43,268 nucleotides of DNA from Patescibacteria group bacterium (GCA_029982795.1 JARRBY010000003.1:1-43268); one strand, 5' to 3'; counted from the stretch's first letter, positions 1 through 9,949 are shown. Numbers and translations are program-made. The notes: generated from the sequence alone by a model not told the origin.

Positions 1-26
1 ATATAATATAATAATATATAAATAAT

Positions 27-350
27 ATGAGTTTTGAACAAATACAAGAAAATAAAAATGATAAAAATAGAGATCAAGAAAGATTAAATGATTTAGCCGA
101 TAAATTAGATGGATTGCAAAAAGAATTTGCTCGTAATCATGGTTTAGACTCTGATACTATTCCTTATGTTGATTGGATAGTACAAGATTTACGAAAAGGT
201 GATTTAGCGCAAGCAAGAATAAATTATGAACAACAAAGGGATAAATTTGATAATAAAAAGGAAATTAAGAAGTTTTTAGAAGATAATAATATTGTTGAAA
301 AGGGAATAGATTGGAATGCATGGAAAAAAATGTCTACCAACTCTGATTAA
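27..350 (+). CDS. hypothetical protein (107 aa, charged, helical)
   Basis: ORF; no recognised family. Confidence 0.6.
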   Translation: MSFEQIQENKNDKNRDQERLNDLADKLDGLQKEFARNHGLDSDTIPYVDWIVQDLRKGDLAQARINYEQQRDKFDNKKEIKKFLEDNNIVEKGIDWNAWKKMSTNSD

Positions 351-379
351 TTGACAAAATAATTTAATTATGTTATAAA
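351..379 (+). promoter_or_regulatory. sigma70-type promoter TTGACA-17-TATAAA with TGn extended -10
   Basis: ttgaca(351-356), 17 bp spacer, tataaa(374-379), upstream of the 419 ORF. Confidence 0.7.
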
Positions 380-418
380 TTAAGTAGTATTAATTGTACT
401 TTAAAATAGTATTTACAT

Positions 419-901
419 ATGGAAAATGATCAAGCAATTGAATTAATGTCTGTTTTGGAATCAAATGATCAAATCATAAATATCATAAAGGAAAAAAAAT
501 ATGATTCTATGGTTTGTTTGCAGGCTATTCCATTTCTAAGATTAGAAGAAAAGGATGAAAGGGAGGTATTACGTATTTTAAAGAAAATAAAATATGAACC
601 TCAAATTTGTGTTGCCGCGCTTACTTTTTTAAAAAAAGAAAAAAATGTAATGCGTATAATCAAAAAATCTGGCTATGTCCCTGAAGTTTGTCAAGCGGCA
701 ATTAGTAGTTTGAATTTAGGCAATAAATCTGAATCTAAAATCATGTCTATCTTAAATCAAGTTAAATATGATTTAGCGATTTGTGAGGCGAGTATAAGTT
801 ATCTAAAAAAAGAAAGTAATCTTTTAAAGATACTTAAAAAAAATGGTTATAACAAACGTTTGGTTACGGTTGTTATGAAACGTTTAGAAACTTTAAAATA
901 G
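419..901 (+). CDS. tandem helical repeat protein (alternating 31/27-aa units)
   Basis: Repeats starting at Y: YDSMVCLQAI.., YEPQICVAAL.., YVPEVCQAAI.., YDLAICEASI.. Confidence 0.75.
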   Translation: MENDQAIELMSVLESNDQIINIIKEKKYDSMVCLQAIPFLRLEEKDEREVLRILKKIKYEPQICVAALTFLKKEKNVMRIIKKSGYVPEVCQAAISSLNLGNKSESKIMSILNQVKYDLAICEASISYLKKESNLLKILKKNGYNKRLVTVVMKRLETLK

Positions 902-910
902 TTTCCATAT

Positions 911-944
911 AATCCTGAAGCTAAAATCGCTTCAGGATTTTTTT
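911..944 (+). terminator. intrinsic terminator
   Basis: aatcctgaag / cttcaggatt stem followed by T-tract. Confidence 0.85.
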
Positions 945-949
945 AAATA

Positions 950-982
950 AAAAAAGGCCTAGTATTATAACTAGGCTTTTTT
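950..982 (-). terminator. intrinsic terminator (bidirectional look)
   Basis: gcctagt / actaggc with A and T flanks. Confidence 0.75.
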
Positions 983-990
983 GATTTTTT

Positions 991-1461
991 TTATTTTATT
1001 TGTTCTCCAATGAAGATGGAAAAAATTTCGTTGGCATTAATTTTTCTTATACCAACCGCTTCCTTTATTAATCTTAATGCCTCTTTAGTCAGTCTTTTAC
1101 TTCTAAAACTTAATGCTGTTTTAAGTTTTATAGGTAAAAGATAATCTTGAGGATGATTAATCTTCAACTCGGTTTGGCAAAGATAATTTTCGCAACAAAC
1201 CAGATTTTTATTTATATCCTCATGATTGAGGAATAAAAAATATTTTGCTGTTCTTTCACCACAAATTGGGCATATTTTCTTGTAGCGAGGGGTATTTTCC
1301 AGAAGGGCTTCTAAATGATTCTGTAGGCGATTTATATTTTTTCCTTTACGATAATTATTTAAAGAAATAATATAATCGGGATTTTTGAAGATCAATTCTT
1401 CAAGATATTCTCCCGCATGCTTACCAGTCTGAAAGAGATAGGGTTCATTAATTTCATTCAT
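991..1461 (-). CDS. hypothetical protein with ExoX C-terminal-like segment and Cys cluster
   Basis: FQTGKHAGEYLEELIFKNPDYI resembles the fGKhkG..l.dPdY motif; CPIC...CC...C putative zinc site. Confidence 0.55.
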   Translation of the reverse strand: MNEINEPYLFQTGKHAGEYLEELIFKNPDYIISLNNYRKGKNINRLQNHLEALLENTPRYKKICPICGERTAKYFLFLNHEDINKNLVCCENYLCQTELKINHPQDYLLPIKLKTALSFRSKRLTKEALRLIKEAVGIRKINANEIFSIFIGEQIK

Positions 1462-1572
1462 GACTTTAATTTTTTTATGTTAAACAACTGTAATTAGTAT
1501 ACAATATTTATAAATAAAAGTCAAGTTTATGAATTATCAAGTTTATGAATTATTTTTTAAAAAGAATAAAAA

Positions 1573-1601
1573 AAGACACCTATTTATTATATAGGTGTCA
1601 A
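1573..1601 (-). terminator. intrinsic terminator
   Basis: gacacctat / ataggtgtc stem with A/T flanks. Confidence 0.75.
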
Positions 1602-1616
1602 ATAAAAAAAGGTAAA

Positions 1617-1706
1617 TTACACGTCCACTGGAGTCCAATCAAAAAATTGGATTAAATCTGGTTCTTGAGGACTAACAGGGGGCGGTATTAAAGAATAATC
1701 TTCCAT
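1617..1706 (-). CDS. small proline-rich acidic peptide, 29 aa (MEDYSLIPPPVSPQEPDLIQFFDWTPVDV)
   Basis: Open frame on minus strand followed by a terminator hairpin; below ORF-track length cutoff. Confidence 0.4.
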   Translation of the reverse strand: MEDYSLIPPPVSPQEPDLIQFFDWTPVDV

Positions 1707-1787
1707 AATTGTTTTTTTTAAAAAGTACGATAATCGGCTTATATTATATAAAAGCTTTTAATTTATGTCAAGAGCGGATAGAAAGAA

Positions 1788-1814
1788 AAAAGACGAACCT
1801 CGGTTCGTCTTTTG
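1788..1814 (-). terminator. intrinsic terminator of PhoH2 gene
   Basis: gacgaacc / ggttcgtc stem, T-tract on minus strand. Confidence 0.8.
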
Positions 1815-1848
1815 AGAATTTTGATTTTTAAAATGTTTATAATACTGT

Positions 1849-3279
1849 TTATAATACTTTTTCGGCATAAGCGGCCACCTCAGAACGAACAGTGTGAGTT
1901 AGATTAACTACACCAATCATTGGATTGCCAACCATTTTTGCCATAGCATACGATAATCCCGAGTTTTCTGCATTGAGAAAACGACGGTCTATCTGTCCTA
2001 AGTCCCCCACAAAAACCACTTTAGAATCACGCCCCATTCGAGTAATGATTTGTTTTATTTCAATTGGTGATAAGTCTTGTGCTTCATCAACAATTAAAAA
2101 GGTTTTGTGATAAGTTCTTCCTTTATAGTACTGAATGGAATTAACTTTAATTCCCAGTCTACTTAAAAATTCAAATTGTTTTGTCCGTAAAAAATTTAGA
2201 AGTTCAGCGCGACTACAATTTTTTTTGCGGCTATCTTCTGAAATAACTTCTTTCATCCAAAAATTAGGATTTTTATCATTAGCGTCAATAATAACTTCTA
2301 AATTTTGGACAAAGGGATCCATAAATTCTGACATTTTGGCATTTAAGTCACCAGGTAGAAAACCAAGACGGTCCAGGTCACCAATTAAGATAGCAGGCCG
2401 GGTTAGGATAATATCGCGATAATCATCGTGTTTTTCCAAAGCAGCAGCAAGTGCAAGTAGGGTTTTACCTGAACCAGCTCCACCTGAGGCCATAACTACT
2501 TTAATTTCCGGATCAAGTAATTGGGCAATTAATAATTCTTGTTCCCAATTACGTTCTCCTTCATTTTGTGATTTAATCCCAGAGGCAGAAATATAACTTG
2601 GAATACGTACAATTTCATTTTTCTTGCGATAGGCTAGACTTAAATTGTCGTTTTCTTTTAAAAGAACACCGTCATTTTCTTTTATTCCAGGAAATTTGTT
2701 TGCTTTGTAGATAATTTTTCCTGATTTGTCATAATCTTTTAAGTTTAGTTTAACGATTTTTAAGCCTTTTTCTTCTGTTTTTGCAGAGGGAATTCGAATA
2801 TTACGAAATCTTTCTACTTCAACTCGAGGATTGTTTTCAAAAAAACTAGAAGCAAGAATAAGCATGCTTGTGTCATCAGTGACTAATTTAATTTTTTTAT
2901 AAGAACTAAAATCAGTTGATTTGGTGACATGATTTAAGCAGGCAATAATTTGGTTGTCAGGGACATCTTTATCTAAAGATAAGCGAGAAAAATTTTGTGA
3001 CCATAAAATTTTTAGTTTACCTTCTTTATGGAATTTGTAAATGAGATTTGAAGCCATTCGGGCTTCATGTTTCACTTCTGGTTTTGTCTTTAGCTTATCA
3101 AGTTCAACGACCACTGTTTTTGGAACAATCAATAAATTTTTATCTTTAATGAAGTCATGTAAAACAGTGTAATCATTAATAAAGACGTTAGTGTCAACGA
3201 TGATTACATTTCCTTTTTCCTCTTCTTGACTTAATCCATTTTTATTTACAACCGGTACAGAATTTTTTACTTTTTTCAT
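1849..3279 (-). CDS. PIN domain-PhoH family ATPase (PhoH2/YlaK type)
   Basis: N-term VIIVDTNVFIND PIN; ASGGAGSGKTLLALAAAL Walker A; FLIVDEAQDLSP Walker B. Confidence 0.92.
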   Translation of the reverse strand: MKKVKNSVPVVNKNGLSQEEEKGNVIIVDTNVFINDYTVLHDFIKDKNLLIVPKTVVVELDKLKTKPEVKHEARMASNLIYKFHKEGKLKILWSQNFSRLSLDKDVPDNQIIACLNHVTKSTDFSSYKKIKLVTDDTSMLILASSFFENNPRVEVERFRNIRIPSAKTEEKGLKIVKLNLKDYDKSGKIIYKANKFPGIKENDGVLLKENDNLSLAYRKKNEIVRIPSYISASGIKSQNEGERNWEQELLIAQLLDPEIKVVMASGGAGSGKTLLALAAALEKHDDYRDIILTRPAILIGDLDRLGFLPGDLNAKMSEFMDPFVQNLEVIIDANDKNPNFWMKEVISEDSRKKNCSRAELLNFLRTKQFEFLSRLGIKVNSIQYYKGRTYHKTFLIVDEAQDLSPIEIKQIITRMGRDSKVVFVGDLGQIDRRFLNAENSGLSYAMAKMVGNPMIGVVNLTHTVRSEVAAYAEKVL

Positions 3280-3473
3280 AGTGTTATAATATTTTTTTGT
3301 GAAAGTACGTTGTTATCTGTTTTCAAGTTAACATAGAAATAAACATTTGGCAATGTGGAGAAAATATTTATATAAATATAATAAAAATCAAATTATCTTG
3401 ACAAATTAGAAAAAAATATGTTAGGTTATGGTTGATAGTAATCAATTGTTGTACTTTAAAAATATATAAGAAG

Positions 3474-3872
3474 ATGAAAAAGAACAAAGAATTTCCTGTA
3501 TTTTCTCAAAGAGACAAATCCTGGTCTTTATATGAGTTACGAAAGAGAAATAAAAAGTTTGTTTCGATGACGATACTGTATTTAAGTAATCCAGATCAAA
3601 GCCAAGGAAAAAGAAAAAGTTTTTGGGATTATTTTTCTTGTCCGTGTTGTCATCAAGAAATCAAAGAAGTTGTGGTAAATGATGAAAATGGGATATTGCT
3701 TTCCTTTGATAAGAAAAATAAAGCGGTTATTCGTTTTCGTGATGAAAACGCTTGGAAGGCAGTGGAAAATTATGATGAAAGAACAATGAAAAAAGAAGAA
3801 GATTCTCATCTCTTTTATCCATATTGTTTTACTTTTCCTGTTATGAACATAAAGAGAATTGTTTGGGTTTAA
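3474..3872 (+). CDS. hypothetical protein with CPCC motif
   Basis: ORF; ATG at 3474 in the 3432 frame gives MKKNKEFPVF...; FSCPCCHQEI. Confidence 0.5.
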   Translation: MKKNKEFPVFSQRDKSWSLYELRKRNKKFVSMTILYLSNPDQSQGKRKSFWDYFSCPCCHQEIKEVVVNDENGILLSFDKKNKAVIRFRDENAWKAVENYDERTMKKEEDSHLFYPYCFTFPVMNIKRIVWV

Positions 3873-3882
3873 TTAAATTAAA

Positions 3883-4104
3883 ATGTTAAAAATTATTGCT
3901 GTTTTGTGTTATATAGCCTTTGTGCTATATTTCACCTTTCGAGGGAAAACGCAGGAAAAAGAATCATTTTTTAGTCATAAATTAATGCGTTTTATGTTTG
4001 CCCTTGTTGTTTTTCCCTTTTTTGGTTGCCTGTTATTTTTAGCAGGTACAGTTCTAAAGTTTTTTGGTAGCTTTTTCTTAGCCCCTTTTAACTTTAATTT
4101 TTAA
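3883..4104 (+). CDS. small membrane protein
   Basis: Two hydrophobic segments; followed by terminator at about 4113-4147. Confidence 0.5.
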   Translation: MLKIIAVLCYIAFVLYFTFRGKTQEKESFFSHKLMRFMFALVVFPFFGCLLFLAGTVLKFFGSFFLAPFNFNF

Positions 4105-4162
4105 AAAGATAAACGGCACTGGATATAAATCTAGCGCCGTTTTTTTATTTCATTTAATATTT

Positions 4163-4762
4163 TTAATTGCAGGTAGCGGGAGTAGTGATGATGGTGATTT
4201 CTTTAAAACCAGCTGCTTCAAAAAGCAGTGATAATTGTTTTTTGGCATTTTCATTAGCTTCTTCTAATATATTGCCATCACAAGCGGCTTGCCTTATTTC
4301 ACTTTCTGCTTTTTGTCGGGCAGTTGCCTCTAAGTCTAATTCACCTTTGGTAAATAAACCACGTTCACGATCAAAAACGGAAGTAGCATTATTATCTAGA
4401 ATAGTTTCTAAAATTTGTGGAGCCGGTAATTTAATGATAATACTGTCACCTTTACCAGAATAGTTTGAAGAATCTAAAGTGGAAAGATCGAAACCGGCAA
4501 TTACTTTACCATGGGCAATAAGTATAATTTTATCACCAAACAAAAAATCCCGTAAACGATCATAATCAGTACTAATTTCAATAATTTTATCAATCCTAAA
4601 GGAAGCTGTTTCAAAACGTGTCAGAGTTTCAATTTGTTTTATCACAGCTGCTCTGTCGGGGCCATAGCGAAAATCCGGATTTTTTTGGAAAGATCGCCAA
4701 GCAAAAAAGATGGCAAAAAAACCAACAATTATTAAGAGTGAGATAATTATATATTTTTTCAT
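4163..4762 (-). CDS. DUF4230-like membrane-anchored protein
   Basis: N-terminal TM then LTRFETASFRIDKIIEI... DUF4230-like pattern. Confidence 0.65.
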   Translation of the reverse strand: MKKYIIISLLIIVGFFAIFFAWRSFQKNPDFRYGPDRAAVIKQIETLTRFETASFRIDKIIEISTDYDRLRDFLFGDKIILIAHGKVIAGFDLSTLDSSNYSGKGDSIIIKLPAPQILETILDNNATSVFDRERGLFTKGELDLEATARQKAESEIRQAACDGNILEEANENAKKQLSLLFEAAGFKEITIITTPATCN

Positions 4763-4987
4763 AATGCTATAAATTAATATATTTATAGTTTAAATAGAAT
4801 TTATGATTATTGCAATCTTTAAAATTGACACTAAGCTATATTAGTGATTATATTACGAAAGAGTTATAACAGAAATTAATTTGTAGTTTGTTTGATTAGA
4901 GTTATGTTTTTATAACATTTAAAATTAAAAACTGGTTTTAAAAGATAAAAAAAGATGTTAAAATAAAAAAATATTAAGAATAAAAAT

Positions 4988-6169
4988 ATGAGTAAAAATT
5001 GTTTGATTGTTAATACCGGCAGTGCTTCTAAAAAATATAGTTTTTATATTGGTGAAGAAAAAAAATATAGTGCTCATTTTGAAAAAGAGGGCAACTCTCT
5101 TATTGTTACCGAAACTATTGGAGATAACAAGGAAAAAAAAGTTTTAAATGATAATGATTATCCGCAGTCTGCTCGTTTTGTAATTGACTCCTTAGTTAGG
5201 GAGCAAATTATTGCTAATGAAAACAATTTACAAGTAATTGGAATTAGAATTGTTGCTCCCGGTAATTTCTTTTTAGAAACAAAAAAAATTGATGAGGATT
5301 ATATTAAAAGAGCTGAAGAAGCTCTTGAGAAAGTTCCTCTTCATTTAGCCCCAGCTTTAACTGAAATTAAAAATCTTAAATCTATTTTTGGTGAGAGTAT
5401 ACCAATTATTGGTGTTTCCGATAGCGCTTTTCATAAAACTATACCGCTTGAAAATAAATTATATTCAATTCCCATTGCTGATACTCGTAAATATGAAATT
5501 TATCGTTTTGGTTATCACGGAATTTCAGTTCAATCTATCGTTTGTCAAATAAAAGAAAAATTATCTTATATTCCAGAAAAAATGATAGTTTGTCATTTGG
5601 GTGGAGGAGCAAGCATAACTGCGGTTTTAAAAGGGAAAAGTGTGAATAATACGATGGGGTTTACCCCGCTTGAAGGTTTAACTATGGCCACTCGGGTGGG
5701 TGATATTGATCCCGGAGTAGTCCTTTTTCTTGCTGAAAAATTAAATTTAAATCGAAGTGAATTAAATCATTACTTTAATAATAAATGTGGACTTTTAGGT
5801 TTATCGGGTTCAAGTGATGATATTAGGGAACTTTTAAAAAAAGAAGAAGAGGGAGAAAAGGACGCCGCTTTAGCTTTGAAAGTTTATGTGGAAAGAGTAA
5901 AGGAAAATATTGCGAAAATGGCAGCTAATTTAGGAGGAGTTAATCTGCTGGTTTTTGCCGGTACGGTGGGAGAGCGTTCCTTTGTTTTACGTGAAAGAAT
6001 CTGTTCAAAACTTGAATATATGGGTATTGTTTTAGATAAGGTGAAAAATGACGGTAATGAGGGGAGTCGTTTAGATTTAGAAGCAAAGACAAGTTTGGCT
6101 AAAATTATGATAATTAAAACTGATGAAATGGCGGAAATTATTAAAGCTGTTTACAAGGTTGATTTATAA
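4988..6169 (+). CDS. ackA: acetate kinase
   Basis: LIVNTGSASKKYSF, FGYHGIS, CHLGGGASI, MGFTPLEGLTMATRVGDIDPG. Confidence 0.95.
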   Translation: MSKNCLIVNTGSASKKYSFYIGEEKKYSAHFEKEGNSLIVTETIGDNKEKKVLNDNDYPQSARFVIDSLVREQIIANENNLQVIGIRIVAPGNFFLETKKIDEDYIKRAEEALEKVPLHLAPALTEIKNLKSIFGESIPIIGVSDSAFHKTIPLENKLYSIPIADTRKYEIYRFGYHGISVQSIVCQIKEKLSYIPEKMIVCHLGGGASITAVLKGKSVNNTMGFTPLEGLTMATRVGDIDPGVVLFLAEKLNLNRSELNHYFNNKCGLLGLSGSSDDIRELLKKEEEGEKDAALALKVYVERVKENIAKMAANLGGVNLLVFAGTVGERSFVLRERICSKLEYMGIVLDKVKNDGNEGSRLDLEAKTSLAKIMIIKTDEMAEIIKAVYKVDL

Positions 6170-6324
6170 TTTGTTTTTTTAGTTTTTAATCGATAAAAAT
6201 ATTAAATATCTGTTAAATAAATTGTATTATTAGGTCTTTTTGTTAATCAAAAAAATATTTTATTATTTTCCAAAATTTGTTAAAATAAATATATATTTAT
6301 TAATTAAAATATAAAAGAAAACAT

Positions 6325-7551
6325 ATGAAAAAAATTAATAAAGGATTTTTAATTATTATTTTTATTTGTTCTCTTATTCTCAGCTCTGTTGTTGGCGGTG
6401 CTGTTGGTTATTGGACAGGAGCTCAATTTAGTAACAAAAATAAAGAAGTAATAACTGAAATTGAAAGAAAAATAGTTCAGGTTAGAGAGGAGTCAGATGT
6501 TGTTTCTGTTGTTGAAAAAGCAGCGCCAGCGGTAGTTAGTATTGTGGTAACCAAAGATTTACCTAAAATTGAAGAATATTATTTTAATCCTTTTGGTAGT
6601 GATGATTTTTTACAATATTTTTTTGGTGATGATTTTTTTAATTTTCAAGTTCCGGAGTATAGAAGGGAAAATGGAACTCAGGAGCAAACAATCGGTGGAG
6701 GCACAGGTTTTATTGTAAGTGAAGATGGTTTTATAGTTACCAATAAACATGTTGTCGCTGATGAGGAGGCGCAATATACGGTGGTTTTAAATGATGAGAC
6801 TAAATATGAGGCTAGTGTAATTGCCAGAGATCCTTTGACTGATTTTGCTGTTCTAAAAATTGAAGCTGATAATCTTCCGGTTATCGCCTTAGGTGAAAGT
6901 GATCAAATTAAAGTAGGGCAGACAGTAATTGCAATTGGTAATGCTTTAGGTGAGTTTAGTAATACCGTTTCAGTCGGTGTCATATCAGGTTTATCACGTT
7001 CTATTGTTGCCGGTAGCTTTGATCTTGGTAGGGAACAGTTAAATGGTGTAATTCAAACCGATGCTTCTATTAATCATGGAAATTCAGGTGGTCCTTTATT
7101 AAATTTAGCCGGAGAAGTTATTGGTATTAATACTGCCATTGCTCAAGGGGCACAAAATATTGGTTTTGCTATTCCTATTAATGAAATAAAAAATAGTTTA
7201 GAGAGTGTTAAAACTAATGGTCGAATTATTAGACCGTGGTTGGGGGTACGCTATGTTTTAGTCAATGAAGAATTAGTTGCGGCTAATAAACTTCCTGTTG
7301 ATTATGGTGCTTTAATAGCTCGTGGTGAGAATCCCAGTGATTTAGCGGTTATTCCCGGTAGTCCCGCTCATAAAGCCGGTCTTTTAGAAAATGATATCAT
7401 TTTAGAAATTAATGGTAATAAAATTACTAAAAATTATCCTTTAGCTAAAGCAATTTCTGAACAGACTGTTGGTAGTGAAATTACGCTTAAAGTTTGGCGA
7501 CCGGACGGTGAGAAAGAAATAAAAGTTATTTTGGAAGAAATGAAAGAGTAG
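6325..7551 (+). CDS. HtrA/DegP-like serine protease with PDZ domain, membrane anchored
   Basis: Triad motifs TNKHVV, LTDFAVLKI, GNSGGPLLN; C-terminal PDZ. Confidence 0.93.
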   Translation: MKKINKGFLIIIFICSLILSSVVGGAVGYWTGAQFSNKNKEVITEIERKIVQVREESDVVSVVEKAAPAVVSIVVTKDLPKIEEYYFNPFGSDDFLQYFFGDDFFNFQVPEYRRENGTQEQTIGGGTGFIVSEDGFIVTNKHVVADEEAQYTVVLNDETKYEASVIARDPLTDFAVLKIEADNLPVIALGESDQIKVGQTVIAIGNALGEFSNTVSVGVISGLSRSIVAGSFDLGREQLNGVIQTDASINHGNSGGPLLNLAGEVIGINTAIAQGAQNIGFAIPINEIKNSLESVKTNGRIIRPWLGVRYVLVNEELVAANKLPVDYGALIARGENPSDLAVIPGSPAHKAGLLENDIILEINGNKITKNYPLAKAISEQTVGSEITLKVWRPDGEKEIKVILEEMKE

Positions 7552-7624
7552 TTAGTTTTAGATTATTTCTTGTTTATATAGTATTTTGTAGTTTTAGTTA
7601 AAAAGATAGAATTATATAAAACAT

Positions 7625-7660
7625 AAAAAGATTGGTATTTTTGAAAACCAATCTTTTTTT
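7625..7660 (+). terminator. intrinsic terminator
   Basis: agattggt / accaatct then T-tract. Confidence 0.8.
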
Positions 7661-7771
7661 AAAATAAAGAAATTATTAATGGGGGAATAGAATTATATTT
7701 TTTGAGTTTTAGGGGGTTTGCCTTTTTTTAGTATATTAACTAAAATAGAAGAAGAAATAATCAATAAAAAT

Positions 7772-8803
7772 ATGAAAAAAGTTATAATTACCAGTGTTAG
7801 CGTAATCGCTTTTTTGTTAATAGGATTTTTTGTAGTTAAGAATTATACTAATAATCCAAAACAAAGTTATGATGAGAATATAGTGGTTAATTCTTATGAA
7901 GAGTGTGTCGCGGCTGGTTTTCCTATTTTAGAGTCCTATCCGGAGCAATGTGTCAGTGCTGACGGTCGGCATTTTACTAGAAAATTAAAGGCAGAAGAAT
8001 TAGCGCAAATGGCGGTTCCCGCTATTTTATACGGTAGCTTTGTTTGTTTGCCACTCCGCAATCCTAGTGACAGTTTGGCTACTTCAGAGTGTGTCTATGG
8101 TATAAAAGCTGAATCAGGTGAGTATTATACCTTAAAAGATGATTCTTCTTCTTTGTTTAGTGTTGCAAATGGACAACAAATAGAGATACGAGGAATGTTA
8201 AATCCAGAAAAAAGTGAGATTTATCAAAGTGAGGGAGTAATTGATGTTCAGGAGTTTTATGTTATTAAAACAGAGAAAGAGGAAGAAGAAAAAGAAGAGA
8301 TAACAGAAGATGAACCGATTCGCCTGGAAACAGACAGTTTTTCTTTTATTATTCCGAGGGTTAGTTTTGATTATACAAGTATCAGAGATTGGCAAGTTGA
8401 TTTAATAAGAGATGAAGAAGTTTTATTAGAGCGAGTATTTGATGGTCAATTAGTCTGTCGAGAAATAGTTTCTCATAATGATTCTAGTTTGAATGTAAGT
8501 CGAGTTATAACTGATAAGGCGCAGTATTGTTTGGAGACTATAAGCGAGGGCGCAGCCGGTTCAGTTTATACTAAATATTCCTACTATACCTTGAATGAAG
8601 ATGATTTGATAGTAATTAAATTTACCGCTCAATATCCTCAATGCTATAATTATGATGATCCGGAAAAAACTGATTGTTTGGCAGAAAGAGAAAGTTTTTC
8701 TACCAATGATATTGCTGATGAAATTTTTTCCAGTTTAATTAAAGTGGAAGCTGAAATTGAAGAAGAAAATGAGGAGGAACTCCCAATAAATAATGAGGAA
8801 TAA
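7772..8803 (+). CDS. membrane-anchored hypothetical protein
   Basis: Start ATG 7772 in the 7718 frame; signal/TM; VNSYEECVAAGFPILESYPEQCVSADGRHF motif. Confidence 0.65.
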   Translation: MKKVIITSVSVIAFLLIGFFVVKNYTNNPKQSYDENIVVNSYEECVAAGFPILESYPEQCVSADGRHFTRKLKAEELAQMAVPAILYGSFVCLPLRNPSDSLATSECVYGIKAESGEYYTLKDDSSSLFSVANGQQIEIRGMLNPEKSEIYQSEGVIDVQEFYVIKTEKEEEEKEEITEDEPIRLETDSFSFIIPRVSFDYTSIRDWQVDLIRDEEVLLERVFDGQLVCREIVSHNDSSLNVSRVITDKAQYCLETISEGAAGSVYTKYSYYTLNEDDLIVIKFTAQYPQCYNYDDPEKTDCLAERESFSTNDIADEIFSSLIKVEAEIEEENEEELPINNEE

Positions 8804-8839
8804 AAATTTTTAGATAAGATGTCTTAAAATTGTTTTAAT

Positions 8840-9880
8840 ATGAGAAAACTAAAATTATTATTTTTAGTCTTGATTTTAAGTGTCTTATTTTTTCCGTTGA
8901 CAACAAAGGCAACGTCTTTAGCAGAAAAAATGGTTGGAAAAATATTATTGCAAGTTGAAGATAAAGGGCAAGCTTGGTATGTTTATCCGCAAGACTTAAA
9001 AAAATATTATTTAGGTCGTCCCGCTGATGCTTTAGCTGTTATGCAAAAATTAGGATTGGGGGTTAGGCCGGAGATAATAAATCAAGATTTACTGCCGTCT
9101 AGGCTAAAAGGAATGATAATTTTAGATGTTTTAAATAATGGTGAAGCTTATTACGTTAATCCGCAAGACTTAAAAAAATATTATTTAGGTCGTCCCGCTG
9201 ATGCTTTAGCTGTTATGCAAAAATTAGGATTGGGGATTAGTAATAATGATTTAAAATATATTAATCGGGGTGAAGTTAAAGAGGAAATAGAAAATAGTGC
9301 TTCTTATTTAACAGGAGTTCCTTTTACCAGTCAGGCGCCAAATTTTAATTGGTCTGACTCTCGGTTACAAGATGGGTGTGAAGAAACTTCTGCTTTAATG
9401 GCAATTAAATGGGCAAAGGGGGAAAATTTAGATAAAGACGAAGCTTTAACTGAGATATTAAATATTTCCGATTATTTAAAAGATGCCTATGGTGAGTATC
9501 GTGATATTTCTGTAACTGATGTTAATTCTTGGATATTTCATGATTATTTTAATTACCAAAATACTAAAGTTTTATATGATGTAAATATGGTTGATATTAT
9601 TGATGAACTGGCTAAAGGAAATTTGGTTATCGCCCCTTTTAATGGACAATTATTAAATAATCCTTATTTTACAGGATTGGGTCCAGAAAGACATATGTTG
9701 GTGATAAGGGGATATGAAAAAGAGAATAATACTTTTATTACCAATGATCCCGGAACTCGTTATGGAGAAAATTATAAATACCCCGGTCGTGTTCTCTTTG
9801 CAGCAATTCGTGATTATGAAACGGGGTACCATAAACCGATAAAAGAAGTGAAAAAAAATATTATAGTCATTTCAAAGTGA
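8840..9880 (+). CDS. secreted C39-like cysteine peptidase with duplicated N-terminal module
   Basis: Signal peptide; DGCEETSALMAIKWA (catalytic Cys), RHMLVIRGY (His), TNDPG; two copies of YPQDLKKYYLGRPADALAVMQKLGLG. Confidence 0.8.
   Translation: MRKLKLLFLVLILSVLFFPLTTKATSLAEKMVGKILLQVEDKGQAWYVYPQDLKKYYLGRPADALAVMQKLGLGVRPEIINQDLLPSRLKGMIILDVLNNGEAYYVNPQDLKKYYLGRPADALAVMQKLGLGISNNDLKYINRGEVKEEIENSASYLTGVPFTSQAPNFNWSDSRLQDGCEETSALMAIKWAKGENLDKDEALTEILNISDYLKDAYGEYRDISVTDVNSWIFHDYFNYQNTKVLYDVNMVDIIDELAKGNLVIAPFNGQLLNNPYFTGLGPERHMLVIRGYEKENNTFITNDPGTRYGENYKYPGRVLFAAIRDYETGYHKPIKEVKKNIIVISK
8985..9061 (+). repeat. 77-bp perfect direct repeat, copy 1
   Basis: Identical to 9159-9235 (offset 174 bp). 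Confidence 0.95.
9159..9235 (+). repeat. 77-bp perfect direct repeat, copy 2
   Basis: Identical to 8985-9061. Confidence 0.95.
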
Positions 9881-9905
9881 AATAAAAAGCAATAAAAACA
9901 GGGGT

Positions 9906-9934
9906 TTGACGATAGGTGATAAATTTGCTACTAT
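9906..9934 (+). promoter_or_regulatory. promoter TTGACG-17-TACTAT of RNR operon
   Basis: ttgacg 9906-9911, tactat 9929-9934 with TGC extended -10. Confidence 0.65.
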
Positions 9935-9949
9935 ATCAATATATAGTAG
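9934..9949. promoter_or_regulatory. NrdR-box-like site A
   Basis: TATCAATATATAGTAG; core CAATATATAGT fits CwAtATaTwGt. Confidence 0.6.

Noticed and set aside
1925-2422. Plus-strand ORFs 1925-2110 and 2135-2422
   Set aside because: Antisense to the clearly coding PIN-PhoH gene; no recognisable protein features.
8987-9235. CRISPR-like repeat
   Set aside because: Only two copies, in frame within one protein; it is a coding duplication.
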